Part shown: piece by piece, positions 1 to 10,294 of the stretch
Position numbering within the stretch: position 1 is the first letter of the stretch
Layout: the number at the start of each line of letters is the position of its first letter
NCBI RefSeq assembly: GCF_002236805.1
Contig: NZ_NIQA01000008.1
Coordinates: forward strand, 1-64,000
Direction of reading: 5' to 3'
Source: Pusillimonas sp. T2
GTDB lineage: Bacteria > Pseudomonadota > Gammaproteobacteria > Burkholderiales > Burkholderiaceae_B
DNA: 64,000 bases
The notes under the pieces: generated by a model
The model's database searches: none
What the model was told of the DNA's origin: nothing
The model's input: the letters and a program-made list of their open reading frames with translations, nothing else
Position numbers and translations under genes: made by a program

Positions 1-21
1 CCCGATAATGGGGTAGAGCCG
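1..21 (+). repeat. IS terminal repeat, copy 1
   Basis: The 21 bases are identical to positions 270-290 and in the same orientation. The core is near-palindromic (CCCC, six bases, GGGG). The terminus proper probably ends at base 20 (AGAGCC). The transposase fragment begins right after it. Confidence 0.8.
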
Positions 22-22
22 C

Positions 23-256
23 TTGATCGAGCAGTTTGAACAAAGTCCGGCGCGAGCATTGGCCCAAACGCTCAGGGCGTGGCTCGAGCCCATCGTGAGA
101 ATGTGGCGCTTTACCAAATCCAACGGCATTACAGAGGGCTTCCACAATAAAATGGAAATGCTCTCGCGCCGTGCGTATGGATTCAGGAACTTTGAAAATT
201 ACCGCATGCGGGTCTTGGCTCAGTGCGGTTGGAACGGTGTGATTAACCGTGTCTAG
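23..256 (+). pseudogene. ISL3-family transposase, C-terminal fragment
   Basis: The 77 codons match the C-terminal end of ISL3-type DDE transposases (the IS1001-like group of Burkholderiales), recognisable by the run WRFTKSNGITEGFHNKMEML followed by SRRAYGFRNFENYRMRVL. A full enzyme has about 400 residues; the catalytic core and N-terminal zinc/helix-turn-helix parts are missing. The reading frame opens directly after a copy of the terminal repeat, so the fragment is truncated by an element-end junction rather than by a random break. It cannot be an active transposase. The TTG at position 23 is only the first possible start and probably not a real initiation site. Confidence 0.8.
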
Positions 257-269
257 TGAATGCGTATCC

Positions 270-290
270 CCCGATAATGGGGTAGAGCCG
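270..290 (+). repeat. IS terminal repeat, copy 2 (right end)
   Basis: Exact direct repeat of positions 1-21. It lies 14 bases after the transposase stop codon, where the right inverted repeat of an ISL3 element is expected. The element most likely ends at base 289, only 16 bases from the 3' end of the neighbouring tRNA-Leu gene. Confidence 0.8.
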
Positions 291-305
291 TCAATTTCAA
301 GATAG

Positions 306-390
306 TGGTGCGAACGGAGAGACTCGAACTCTCACACCTCTCGGCGCCAGAACCTAAATCTGGTGCGTCTACCAATTCCGCCACGTTCGC
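306..390 (-). tRNA. tRNA-Leu, anticodon UAG
   Basis: On the minus strand the gene starts GCGAACG and ends CGTTCGC plus an encoded CCA, giving a seven-pair acceptor stem. The anticodon stem is CCAGA/TCTGG around the loop TTTAGGT, so the anticodon is UAG (reads CUA and other CUN leucine codons). The T arm contains GTTCGAGTC, and the long variable arm typical of leucine tRNAs is present (CGCCGAGAGGTGT). The length is 85 bases including CCA. It stands alone between the IS end and dapC, which is transcribed in the opposite direction. Confidence 0.95.
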
Positions 391-469
391 AAATGGGAAG
401 CCGATAAGTATAGCAAGTGCAACGCTGCATGGCAACTGCATGCAACCCCAATACAGCCAGCGCACGGCT

Positions 470-478
470 TGCTAAAAT
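470..478 (+). promoter_or_regulatory. possible extended -10 promoter element for dapC
   Basis: The sequence TGCTAAAAT matches an extended -10 box (TGn plus TAAAAT) and lies 28 bases before the dapC ATG. No good -35 hexamer is visible 16-18 bases upstream, which is tolerated for extended -10 promoters. This is a pattern match only. Confidence 0.35.
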
Positions 479-506
479 GGCAGGTTAACCCTGCATATTC
501 AGAACC

Positions 507-1697
507 ATGAACCCCAGACTCGGCGACCTGCACCCCTATCCGTTCGAAAAGCTGCGTGCTTTGCTGGCACAGGCCAAGACACCCCCTGCGCATCTTGCCC
601 CTATCAGCCTGTCTATTGGCGAACCCAAGCATCCAACCCCTGACTTTATTATCAAGGCGATGCAAAACGCCATGCAGGGTTTGGCTGTGTACCCGCCCAC
701 CAAGGGCGACGCTCAGGTTCGAGGCACCATCGCCGACTGGATCGCTCGCCGATACAGCGTCGAGCGGCCTGACCCCGAAACGCAGGTTCTGCCCGCCGTC
801 GGGTCGCGCGAGGCGTTGTTTTCGTTTGCGCAAACCATTGTCGACAGTCAGGCCGGCGGCTGGGTCGTTTGCCCCAACCCGTTTTACCAAATCTACGAAG
901 GCGCGGCCTTGCTGGCTGGTGCCAAGCCGTATTACATCAATGCCCAGCCCGAACGCAATTTTGGCTACGACTGGGCCTCTGTACCTGCCGATGTCTGGCA
1001 AAAAACGCAACTGGTGTATGTATGCTCTCCCGGCAACCCGGCGGGCAATGTACTCGAATTGTCCGAATGGCAAACTCTGTTTGAACTGTCCGACACCTAC
1101 GGATTTGTCATTGCGGCCGACGAATGCTATTCAGAAATTTATTTTGACGAAGCCAAGCCACCTTTAGGCGCCCTGCAAGCTGCGCGCGCCCTGGGACGCA
1201 ACGACTATCGCAATTTGGTCAGTTTTTCCAGTCTATCGAAGCGCTCGAACGTACCAGGGCTGCGATCCGGTTTTATTGCAGGCGATGCCAAGCTGCTGAA
1301 GCATTTTTTACTGTATCGCACCTATCATGGCAGTGCGATGAGCGCCGTCGTATCGGCGGCAAGTATTGCAGCCTGGAACGACGAAACACACGTACTTGAA
1401 AATCGTCGACAGTATCGCGAGAAGTTCGATGCCGTCTTGCCCATTCTGGCCCCAGTGCTTAAAGTAGAAAAGCCGCAAGCCGGGTTTTACCTGTGGGCCC
1501 AAACCCCAGGCAGCGACACCGACTTTACCCGAGACCTGCTAGGTGCCACCAACGTCACCGTGTTGCCCGGTAGCTACTTGGCACGCGAGGCCCACGGCCT
1601 GAACCCCGGGGCCAACCGGGTTCGCATGGCATTGGTTGCCACTAAAGAACAATGCATTGAAGCCGCCGAGCGCATCGCCGGCTTTCTTCGAGGTTGA
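507..1697 (+). CDS. dapC: succinyldiaminopimelate transaminase DapC
   Basis: A 396-residue fold-type I PLP-dependent aminotransferase. It converts N-succinyl-2-amino-6-oxopimelate to N-succinyl-LL-diaminopimelate with glutamate as amino donor, in the succinylase branch of lysine and peptidoglycan precursor synthesis. The PLP lysine is in SFSSLSKRSNVPGLRSGF. The substrate/cofactor motifs CSPGNPAGN and AADECYSEIY are also present, and the N-terminus MNPRLGDLHPYPFEKL is typical of DapC. It is followed after 95 bases by dapD and then dapE, so one gene set covers three consecutive steps. This context makes DapC much more likely than a general aspartate-type aminotransferase. Confidence 0.93.
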   Translation: MNPRLGDLHPYPFEKLRALLAQAKTPPAHLAPISLSIGEPKHPTPDFIIKAMQNAMQGLAVYPPTKGDAQVRGTIADWIARRYSVERPDPETQVLPAVGSREALFSFAQTIVDSQAGGWVVCPNPFYQIYEGAALLAGAKPYYINAQPERNFGYDWASVPADVWQKTQLVYVCSPGNPAGNVLELSEWQTLFELSDTYGFVIAADECYSEIYFDEAKPPLGALQAARALGRNDYRNLVSFSSLSKRSNVPGLRSGFIAGDAKLLKHFLLYRTYHGSAMSAVVSAASIAAWNDETHVLENRRQYREKFDAVLPILAPVLKVEKPQAGFYLWAQTPGSDTDFTRDLLGATNVTVLPGSYLAREAHGLNPGANRVRMALVATKEQCIEAAERIAGFLRG

Positions 1698-1792
1698 AGC
1701 CGGCAGACCTGGTCACGCATTACGCTGTGGCTAGGCTCACATGCCGCAACACCATCCTTTCCTTTCATTAACCCTGAATAACGAAAACGACC

Positions 1793-3750
<1,958 letters not shown>

Positions 3751-3766
3751 CGCATACGGAACACGC

Positions 3767-4675
3767 ATGAACCCATCGGCCTACCAAGAACTGCATACCG
3801 TACGCGACCTGCTGCGTTACACCGTCAGTCAATTCAACGCAGCAAAACTAAGTTTTGGCCACGGCAGCGACAATGCCTGGGACGAAGCCGTTTACCTTCT
3901 GCTTCACGTCCTGCATTTGCCACTCGACACGCTCGACCCATTTCTGGATGCCCGTGTCCTGCCTGAAGAACGGGAAAAATTCCTCGACCTGGTTACACGC
4001 CGACTTGATGAGCGCGTACCGGCCGCCTACCTGACGGGCGAGGCCTGGCTGCAGGGCCACCGATTTGTGGTCGACCCTCGCGTCATTATTCCCCGCTCTC
4101 CCATTTCCGAACTGCTAGCTGAACAACTGTCGCCGTGGGTTACCGATCCAGACGACGTTGATTACGTACTTGATTTATGTACAGGCTCGGGCTGTCTGGC
4201 GGTGCTTGCCGCGCTCGCCTTTCCAGGTGCACAAGTCGACGCCGTCGACCTATCAGAACATGCGCTTGAAGTCGCCGATCAAAATATAGAATTGCTAGGC
4301 GTCGATGGCCGCGTCACTACGCATCGCAGCGACTTGTTTGATCAACTGCCCGATTGTCAATACAACGTCATCATCTGCAACCCGCCCTATGTCAACAGCC
4401 ATGCCATGGAGTCCTTGCCTCCCGAATACCGGCATGAACCCACACAGGCACTGGCGGGCGGCCCCGACGGCATGGACTTAGTCCGGCGCATCGTCCGCGA
4501 CGCACCCCGCTTCATGGCACCAGAAGGCATTCTGGTACTTGAAATTGGCAACGAATACGAAAACTTCATCAATGCCTTCCCCGAACTAGACCCCGTCTGG
4601 CTGAGCACCGAAAACGCTGAAGATCAGATTCTCATGCTGACGCGCGAGCAGTTGCAGGAGCCCATGGCATCGTGA
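3767..4675 (+). CDS. prmB: ribosomal protein L3 glutamine methyltransferase PrmB
   Basis: A 302-residue S-adenosylmethionine-dependent methyltransferase of the HemK/PrmA group that modifies a glutamine side chain in ribosomal protein L3. The SAM-binding region is VLDLCTGSGCLAVLAALAFP, and the catalytic tetrapeptide NPPY is in ICNPPYVNSHAMESLPPEYR. The N-terminal helical domain resembles that of PrmB rather than PrmC (release factor methylase). Its TGA overlaps the GTG start of the downstream ABC-F gene by four bases (GTGA), so the two are probably co-translated. Confidence 0.93.
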   Translation: MNPSAYQELHTVRDLLRYTVSQFNAAKLSFGHGSDNAWDEAVYLLLHVLHLPLDTLDPFLDARVLPEEREKFLDLVTRRLDERVPAAYLTGEAWLQGHRFVVDPRVIIPRSPISELLAEQLSPWVTDPDDVDYVLDLCTGSGCLAVLAALAFPGAQVDAVDLSEHALEVADQNIELLGVDGRVTTHRSDLFDQLPDCQYNVIICNPPYVNSHAMESLPPEYRHEPTQALAGGPDGMDLVRRIVRDAPRFMAPEGILVLEIGNEYENFINAFPELDPVWLSTENAEDQILMLTREQLQEPMAS

Positions 4676-6615
4676 TCAGGGCAACCGGCATTACCCTTCG
4701 ACGCGGCACAAAAGTGCTGCTCGACGACACTGACTTTGTCATCAACCCAGGCGAGCGCGTCGGCATTGTCGGCAAGAATGGCGCTGGCAAATCCACGCTA
4801 TTTGCATTGCTTAAAGGCGAGCTCGATGCCGACGCCGGCACACTCGACCTGCCTGCTGCCTGGCGCATTGCAGCGGTCGAACAAGACATCAGCACGCCCG
4901 AGCGCCCCGCGCGTGAGTTCGTTATTGACGGCGACACCGGATTACGCCGTCTACAAGCCGAGCGAGCAGCGACCCCCGACAGCGAAGGCACACGCATAGC
5001 CGAGCTTGAAGCCGCCCTAGTCGAAGCCGACGCCTGGAGCGCACCGTCGCGGGCGGAACAACTGCTGGCCGGTCTGGGTTTTACGCCCGACCAATGGCTA
5101 AACCCGGTACGCAGCTTTTCGGGCGGGTGGCAAATGCGCCTGGCCCTGGCCCGCGCCCTGATGGCACCGTCAGACCTGTTATTGCTAGACGAGCCGACCA
5201 ACCACCTCGACCTCGATGCCATGCTCTGGCTTGAGCGCTGGCTGGCGGCCTACGATGGCACGGTCATCCTGATCTCGCACGACACCGAGTTTTTAGATGC
5301 GGTAGCCCGCGCAATATTGCACTTCGACAATGGCAAACTGGTGCGCTACAAAGGTGGGTATGAAGACTTCCTGACCCAGCGCGCCGAGCGCATGCGCCAA
5401 ACGCAACTGGCACACGACCGTCAAGCGCGCGAAACAGCACGCCTGCAAAGCTTTATTGACCGCTTCAAGGCCAAAGCCACCAAAGCTAAGCAAGCGCAAA
5501 GCCGTGTAAAGGCCTTGGCCCGGATGGAAAAACTGGCACCGTTACAGGCCGATTCGGGCATTGACATCCGTTTGCCCGAGCCGGACAGCATGCCCGACCC
5601 TTTGTTGATTCTCGAGCACCTCAGCACAGGTTACCCCGGCGCTGACGGCAAGCCGGCCGCGGTACTTCAAGACATCAACCTGATGGTTCGCGGCGGCGCG
5701 CGTATTGGCATTTTGGGTGTCAACGGCGCAGGCAAAAGTACGCTGATCAAAACCCTGGCTGAGGAGCTGGCCCCCATAGCGGGCGAGCGCCGGGCCTCGA
5801 AGGGCCTGAAAATCGGTTACTTTGCCCAGCAACAGCTCGATATGCTCGACGCTGGCTCGACACCACTGCAACACCTCGCACGGCTGGCCCCCGAACTGCG
5901 CGAGCAAGAGCAACGCAATTACTTAGGTAGCTTTGGCTTTAGCGGCGACATGGTCAACCAGCAAATTGCGCCTTTGTCGGGCGGTGAAAAAGCCCGCCTG
6001 GCGCTAGCCCTGGTTGTCTGGCAAAAGCCCAACCTGCTGCTGCTCGACGAGCCCAGCAACCACCTCGACGTCGATACGCGCGAAGCCCTGGCTACTGCGC
6101 TGGCCGAATATGAAGGCAGCGTGCTTTTGGTGTCGCATGACCGGCACCTGCTGCGCACAACCGTAGATGAATTCTGGATTGTTGCCGATGGCCAGGTCAA
6201 CGCTTTCGATGGTGACCTGGAAGATTACCGCGATTGGCTTAACCAACGCACGGCAAACCAGCGTGCTGCGGCGCGTAACGATGCCCTGCGCGACGCGGGC
6301 GACACGGAACCCGTTATCGACCGCAAAACACAACGCCGTCTTGATGCCGAAGCACGCCAACGTCTTGCTGGCCTGCGCAAACCCTTGTTGAAGCAGGTTG
6401 AGGGGCTAGAAAAGAAAATGACCCAAGCGCGAGCAAGGCTGGATGCGCTCGATGCCTTGATTGCCGACCCTGATTTCTACAGCGACGACCGGCGCGACGA
6501 GCGCGTGGCTGCGCTGGCCGAACATGGTGAGACAACAAAAGCCATGGCTCAAATGGAAGAAGAATGGCTTGAAGCCCAAGAAGCGCTTGAAGCCATTGAA
6601 CAACCCGCAGACTAG
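4672..6615 (+). CDS. ABC-F family ATPase (YheS/Uup-like)
   Basis: A 647-residue soluble protein with two ABC ATPase domains and no membrane segments, the hallmark of ABC-F translation factors. Walker A motifs are GKNGAGKS (about residue 35) and GVNGAGKS (about 350). The signatures are SFSGGWQMRLALARAL and PLSGGEKARLALA, and the Walker B regions LLLLDEPTNHLDLDAM and LLLLDEPSNHLDVDT end in the ABC-F-type NHLD. The linker between the domains is rich in Lys/Arg/Gln as in the P-site tRNA-interaction motif, and a charged coiled-coil-like tail fills the last 110 residues. The sequence most resembles YheS. It starts with GTG inside the prmB stop, and with prmB next to it a ribosome-related role is plausible. 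Confidence 0.88.
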   Translation: MIRATGITLRRGTKVLLDDTDFVINPGERVGIVGKNGAGKSTLFALLKGELDADAGTLDLPAAWRIAAVEQDISTPERPAREFVIDGDTGLRRLQAERAATPDSEGTRIAELEAALVEADAWSAPSRAEQLLAGLGFTPDQWLNPVRSFSGGWQMRLALARALMAPSDLLLLDEPTNHLDLDAMLWLERWLAAYDGTVILISHDTEFLDAVARAILHFDNGKLVRYKGGYEDFLTQRAERMRQTQLAHDRQARETARLQSFIDRFKAKATKAKQAQSRVKALARMEKLAPLQADSGIDIRLPEPDSMPDPLLILEHLSTGYPGADGKPAAVLQDINLMVRGGARIGILGVNGAGKSTLIKTLAEELAPIAGERRASKGLKIGYFAQQQLDMLDAGSTPLQHLARLAPELREQEQRNYLGSFGFSGDMVNQQIAPLSGGEKARLALALVVWQKPNLLLLDEPSNHLDVDTREALATALAEYEGSVLLVSHDRHLLRTTVDEFWIVADGQVNAFDGDLEDYRDWLNQRTANQRAAARNDALRDAGDTEPVIDRKTQRRLDAEARQRLAGLRKPLLKQVEGLEKKMTQARARLDALDALIADPDFYSDDRRDERVAALAEHGETTKAMAQMEEEWLEAQEALEAIEQPAD

Positions 6616-6627
6616 GGTTTGACGGGT

Positions 6628-6661
6628 GTTTATCGTAAACGTGCCGGCGTACAGCCGGCAC
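6628..6661. terminator. tandem hairpins between convergent ABC-F and uvrD genes
   Basis: Two inverted repeats follow each other: GTTTA-TCG-TAAAC (6628-6640) and a perfect eight-pair stem GTGCCGGC-GTACA-GCCGGCAC (6641-6661). They lie between two convergent stop codons 54 bases apart. Neither strand has a convincing T-run, so a classical Rho-independent terminator is not proven. Confidence 0.4.
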
Positions 6662-6669
6662 CCTACCCT

Positions 6670-8988
6670 TTAACCGGCAGTAATAGCCAGTTTGGCCACG
6701 CCCAACGCTAGCGTTTTGGTACCCACATCGCGAAACTGGATTTGCGCTTGTGCGTCGGTGCCGCTTCCGCTTAGACCAATAATAGTGCCATCGCCGAACT
6801 TGGCATGATGCACCCCCTGGCCGATACGAAAGTGCTGCTCGCCCACCGTAACACCCGTCGTCAGGCTACGCGGTGTACGGGGCGCCATGGTGCCCGTAGA
6901 AGGACGCCCGTAAGCATCCCCCCGCCGATAAGCGCCCGCCCATGGCGGGGTATCAACCGGCGCACGCTGCTGCTCGCGTGGCGTGAGCCACTTGAGATGA
7001 ACATCGGGAATTTCGGACAGAAACCTCGAGCGCAAGGCATAACGTGTTTGCCCATGCAGCATGCGGCTTTGCGCGAGCGTAAGGTACAACCGCTTGCGCG
7101 CGCGTGTCATGGCCACATACATTAGCCGGCGCTCTTCTTCAAGACCGCCCTGCTCGGTCAGACTGTTTTCGTGCGGAAATAAGCCCTCTTCAAGACCGGT
7201 AATGAATACGGCATCGAATTCGAGCCCTTTAGCGGCGTGAACCGTCATCAACTGCACAGCATCTTCACCGGCCTGGGCCTGGTTGTCGCCAGCCTCGAGA
7301 GAAGCATGCGACAAAAAGGCATCGAGCGGCGAAAGCGTTGGACCACCCACCGCTTCTGGATCAGGCGCATTGGTTTGCCCGGCCAGCAACAGAGCCTGCC
7401 CCGACAGCAACGGATCTTCGGCGCGTGCAGACTGCGACAGCGCAGGCTCGCCCATCAGCCCTTCTTCGCCCACAAACACAGCGGCCGCGTTCACCAGTTC
7501 TTGAAGGTTCTCGAGGCGATCGGCGCCTTCTTTTTCGCCCATGTAGAACGTGCGTAGACCACTGTGATGCACCACATGCTCGATCAACTCGGGCAATGGC
7601 AGCTCACGGGCTTGTTCAGCCAGACCGGAAAGCAGCTCGACAAATGCTTGAAGCTTGGCCCCGCTTTTACCTTGCAAGGCATCAACGGCCTGATACAGGC
7701 TGGTACCGGCCTCGCGAGCGAGGTCGCCCAACTGTTCGAGCGTACGCGCGCCGATGCCCCGCGTCGGGAAGTTGACCACGCGCAGCCAGGAGGTATCGTC
7801 GTTGGGGTTGGCAATAAGCCGCAGATACGCCAGGGCGTGCTTGACTTCTTGCCGTTCAAAAAAGCGCTGGCCCCCGTAAACCTTGTACGGAATACCGGAC
7901 GAAAACAATGTGTGCTCAATAACGCGCGACTGCGCGTTACTACGATACAGGACCGCAATATCGCGACGCGGGTGACCACTGGAGATCAGTGCGCGCATTT
8001 CATCAACAACCCACTGGGCCTCGAGCAAATCGGTGCCCTGTTCGCAAATACGTACCGGCTCGCCTTCACCCTGCTCTGTCCAGAGATTTTTACCCAGACG
8101 GGCACTGTTATGCGCGATAAGGGCGTTGGCCGAATCGAGGATATGGCCGAACGAGCGGTAGTTTTGCTCGAGACGGATGACATTACCTTGCGCGAACTCT
8201 CGCTCGAAGGCCGCCATGTTGCCCACATTGGCCCCGCGGAAAGCGTAAATAGACTGGTCGTCGTCGCCCACGGCAAAAAGCGAGGCACCCCCACCAGCCA
8301 ACAGTTTGAGCCAACGGTACTGCAGGTCGTTGGTGTCTTGGAACTCATCGACCAGAATATGTTGAAAACGGCGCTGGTAATGCTCGCGAATCGGGGCATT
8401 ACGCAAAAGCAACTCGTAAGCACGCAGCAACAGCTCGGCAAAGTCGACTACGCCTTCGCGTTCGCACTGCGCCTGATACTGCCGATAAAGATCAACCATG
8501 CCGCGGCGGTGCGCGTCGTAAGCCTCGACATCATCGGGGCGCAGACCTTGTTCTTTTGAACCATTGATAAAGCGCTGGACATCGCGGGGCGGGTACTTGT
8601 CGTCATCGACACCCGCCGCCTTGAGCAGGCGCTTGATCGCCGAGAGCTGGTCGGCGGAGTCAAGAATTTGAAAGGTTTGCGGCAAGCCGGCATCGCGATG
8701 GTGCGCACGCAGCAAGCGGTTGCACAAGCCATGAAACGTGCCCACCCACATGCCGCGGGTGTTGATGGGCAACAACGCCGAAAGGCGCGTGAGCATTTCA
8801 CGCGCCGATTTATTGGTGAAGGTAACTGCCAACAGGCCAAAAGGACTGACCTGACTGGTTTGAATCAGCCAGGCCATGCGGGTGGTAAGTACCCGGGTTT
8901 TACCGCTACCGGCACCGGCCAGCACCAGGGCATGGCCGGTAGGTAACGTAACTGCGGCTTGTTGTTCGGGGTTAAGCGACCCGATCAT
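6670..8988 (-). CDS. uvrD: DNA helicase II UvrD
   Basis: A 772-residue superfamily 1A 3'-5' DNA helicase used in nucleotide excision and mismatch repair. Motif Q/I: LNPEQQAAVTLPTG and AGAGSGKTRVLTTR. Motif Ia: AVTFTNKSAREM. Motif II: VDEFQDTND. Motif III: VGDDDQSIYAFRGA. Motif IV: LEQNYRS. Motif V/VI: TVHAAKGLEFDAVF and EERRLMYVAMTRARKRLYL. The C-terminal tail holds the Tudor-like domain typical of UvrD/PcrA (IGQGVHHAKFGDGTIIGL), which separates it from Rep. Its ATG overlaps the stop of the desaturase gene upstream (ATGA), so the two are co-transcribed. Confidence 0.93.
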   Translation of the reverse strand: MIGSLNPEQQAAVTLPTGHALVLAGAGSGKTRVLTTRMAWLIQTSQVSPFGLLAVTFTNKSAREMLTRLSALLPINTRGMWVGTFHGLCNRLLRAHHRDAGLPQTFQILDSADQLSAIKRLLKAAGVDDDKYPPRDVQRFINGSKEQGLRPDDVEAYDAHRRGMVDLYRQYQAQCEREGVVDFAELLLRAYELLLRNAPIREHYQRRFQHILVDEFQDTNDLQYRWLKLLAGGGASLFAVGDDDQSIYAFRGANVGNMAAFEREFAQGNVIRLEQNYRSFGHILDSANALIAHNSARLGKNLWTEQGEGEPVRICEQGTDLLEAQWVVDEMRALISSGHPRRDIAVLYRSNAQSRVIEHTLFSSGIPYKVYGGQRFFERQEVKHALAYLRLIANPNDDTSWLRVVNFPTRGIGARTLEQLGDLAREAGTSLYQAVDALQGKSGAKLQAFVELLSGLAEQARELPLPELIEHVVHHSGLRTFYMGEKEGADRLENLQELVNAAAVFVGEEGLMGEPALSQSARAEDPLLSGQALLLAGQTNAPDPEAVGGPTLSPLDAFLSHASLEAGDNQAQAGEDAVQLMTVHAAKGLEFDAVFITGLEEGLFPHENSLTEQGGLEEERRLMYVAMTRARKRLYLTLAQSRMLHGQTRYALRSRFLSEIPDVHLKWLTPREQQRAPVDTPPWAGAYRRGDAYGRPSTGTMAPRTPRSLTTGVTVGEQHFRIGQGVHHAKFGDGTIIGLSGSGTDAQAQIQFRDVGTKTLALGVAKLAITAG

Positions 8989-10199
8989 GCCGCGTAGCGG
9001 CGCAGACGCAGTGCAAACTGCTCAAGACCTTCGATACCGCTTTGCTGGGCGCGATGGCACCAGGCCTGGAGGTCGGTTAACAATTGCTCGCTGCTGGCGC
9101 TTGAGCTTTCCCAGAGGCGGATGAGCTCGCGACGCATTTGAACCAAAGTAGAGAGCGACTGGTTCTGTGCCAACACGGTGTCGAGTTCGGCACGTTGGTC
9201 GGGGGCTAATTGACTGTCGTCAACCTGGCTTAGCCACTTTTTGGCACGAGCCAGCAATGACCAGCGGCAATCGGCACTACCCTTTTGACGCGTAGGTTTA
9301 AGCTTGTCGAGTTCGTCGGCAGCCGCCTTCTTAACCAAGTCGGTATAACGGGCCAGAATTTCGTAACGATGCTGAATGACGCCTTCGAGAGTTTTCAGGC
9401 TGACGGAGGCATCGGCGGCGGGTTCGAGCTTGAGCTTGGGCGCCACGCGGCGTACTTTGGCCAGGCCCAGCACGCTGAGGATTTGGATGTAACCCCAACC
9501 GATATCGAATTCGTACCACTTGGCCGAGAACTTGGCCGACGTACCATAAGCGTGGTGATTATTGTGCAGCTCTTCGCCGCCGATAATCAGGCCAATGGGG
9601 AATACGTTGGTGCTGGTGTCGGGACTGGCGTAGTTGCGATAACCCCAGAAGTGACCGATACCGTTAACCACACCGGCCGCCCAGAACGGGATCCAGGCCA
9701 TTTGGACTGCCCAGACGGTTAAGCCCAGCACACCAAACAAGGCCAAGTCGATACCCAGCATGATGAGAATGCCCATAGCGCTATGGCGCGAATAAACGTT
9801 GCGCTCGAGCCAGTCGTCGGGGGTGCCGTACCCGAAACGCTTAAGGGTTTCTTGGTTGGCGGATTCTTCGCGGTAAAGTTCGGCGCCTTCGAAGAACACA
9901 CGGTTAATACCGTAAATCATGGGCGAGTGCGGGTCGCCTTCGCGCTCGCACTTGGCATGGTGTTTACGGTGAATGGCGACCCATTCTTTTGTGACCATAC
10001 CAGTGGTCATCCAGAGCCAGAAACGGAAAAAGTGCATGACCACGGGGTGCAGATCGAGGCCCCGGTGGGTTTGGCTGCGGTGCAGGAACAGCGTGACACC
10101 AACAATAGTGATATGGGTGAGCACCAGCGTGACGAGCGCTACCTGCCACCAGCTAAGCTGCAGCAAACCGCCCGAGAGAAAAGATAAGACGTAGTCCAT
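8985..10199 (-). CDS. membrane fatty acid desaturase with C-terminal helical extension
   Basis: A 404-residue integral membrane di-iron desaturase of the acyl-CoA/acyl-lipid delta-9 type, which introduces a cis double bond into saturated acyl chains. The three histidine boxes are HRSQTH (40-45), HRKHH (77-81) and HNNHH (about 213), set among hydrophobic segments (LVLTHITIVGVTLFL; MGILIMLGIDLALFGVLGL). Residues from about 270 to 404 form a charged, soluble helical tail (KLKPTRQKGSADCRWSLLAR onwards) that is not part of the catalytic fold. The gene sits directly upstream of uvrD with a four-base overlap, which is an odd pairing of lipid and DNA repair functions. Confidence 0.9.
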   Translation of the reverse strand: MDYVLSFLSGGLLQLSWWQVALVTLVLTHITIVGVTLFLHRSQTHRGLDLHPVVMHFFRFWLWMTTGMVTKEWVAIHRKHHAKCEREGDPHSPMIYGINRVFFEGAELYREESANQETLKRFGYGTPDDWLERNVYSRHSAMGILIMLGIDLALFGVLGLTVWAVQMAWIPFWAAGVVNGIGHFWGYRNYASPDTSTNVFPIGLIIGGEELHNNHHAYGTSAKFSAKWYEFDIGWGYIQILSVLGLAKVRRVAPKLKLEPAADASVSLKTLEGVIQHRYEILARYTDLVKKAAADELDKLKPTRQKGSADCRWSLLARAKKWLSQVDDSQLAPDQRAELDTVLAQNQSLSTLVQMRRELIRLWESSSASSEQLLTDLQAWCHRAQQSGIEGLEQFALRLRRYAA

Positions 10200-10294
10200 A
10201 AACCGTGTGTTTGGTCCTTACAAAATAACCATCAAAGTGTAGCGTAGATGGAAGTGGTGTGACAGTACTATTGCAATTAAGTTCTTGCGGCAAA

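Larger units (their letters stand above)
1..289 (+). mobile_element. ISL3-family insertion sequence, right-end remnant
   Basis: This segment holds the last part of an ISL3-family transposase gene followed, 14 bases after its stop codon, by a terminal repeat that reads GGCTCTACCCC on the opposite strand. A GGCTCT-type terminus is typical of ISL3 elements. The same 21-base end sequence also starts the window, in the same orientation, so two right ends lie 269 bases apart. I infer a tandem or nested insertion in which the second copy lost its left part by a deletion ending exactly at the first copy's repeat. The left part of any intact copy would lie outside the window. Confidence 0.75.

Noticed and set aside
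7564-8559. 331-codon open frame antisense to uvrD
   Set aside because: No family motifs and complete overlap with all uvrD helicase motifs on the other strand; a shadow frame.
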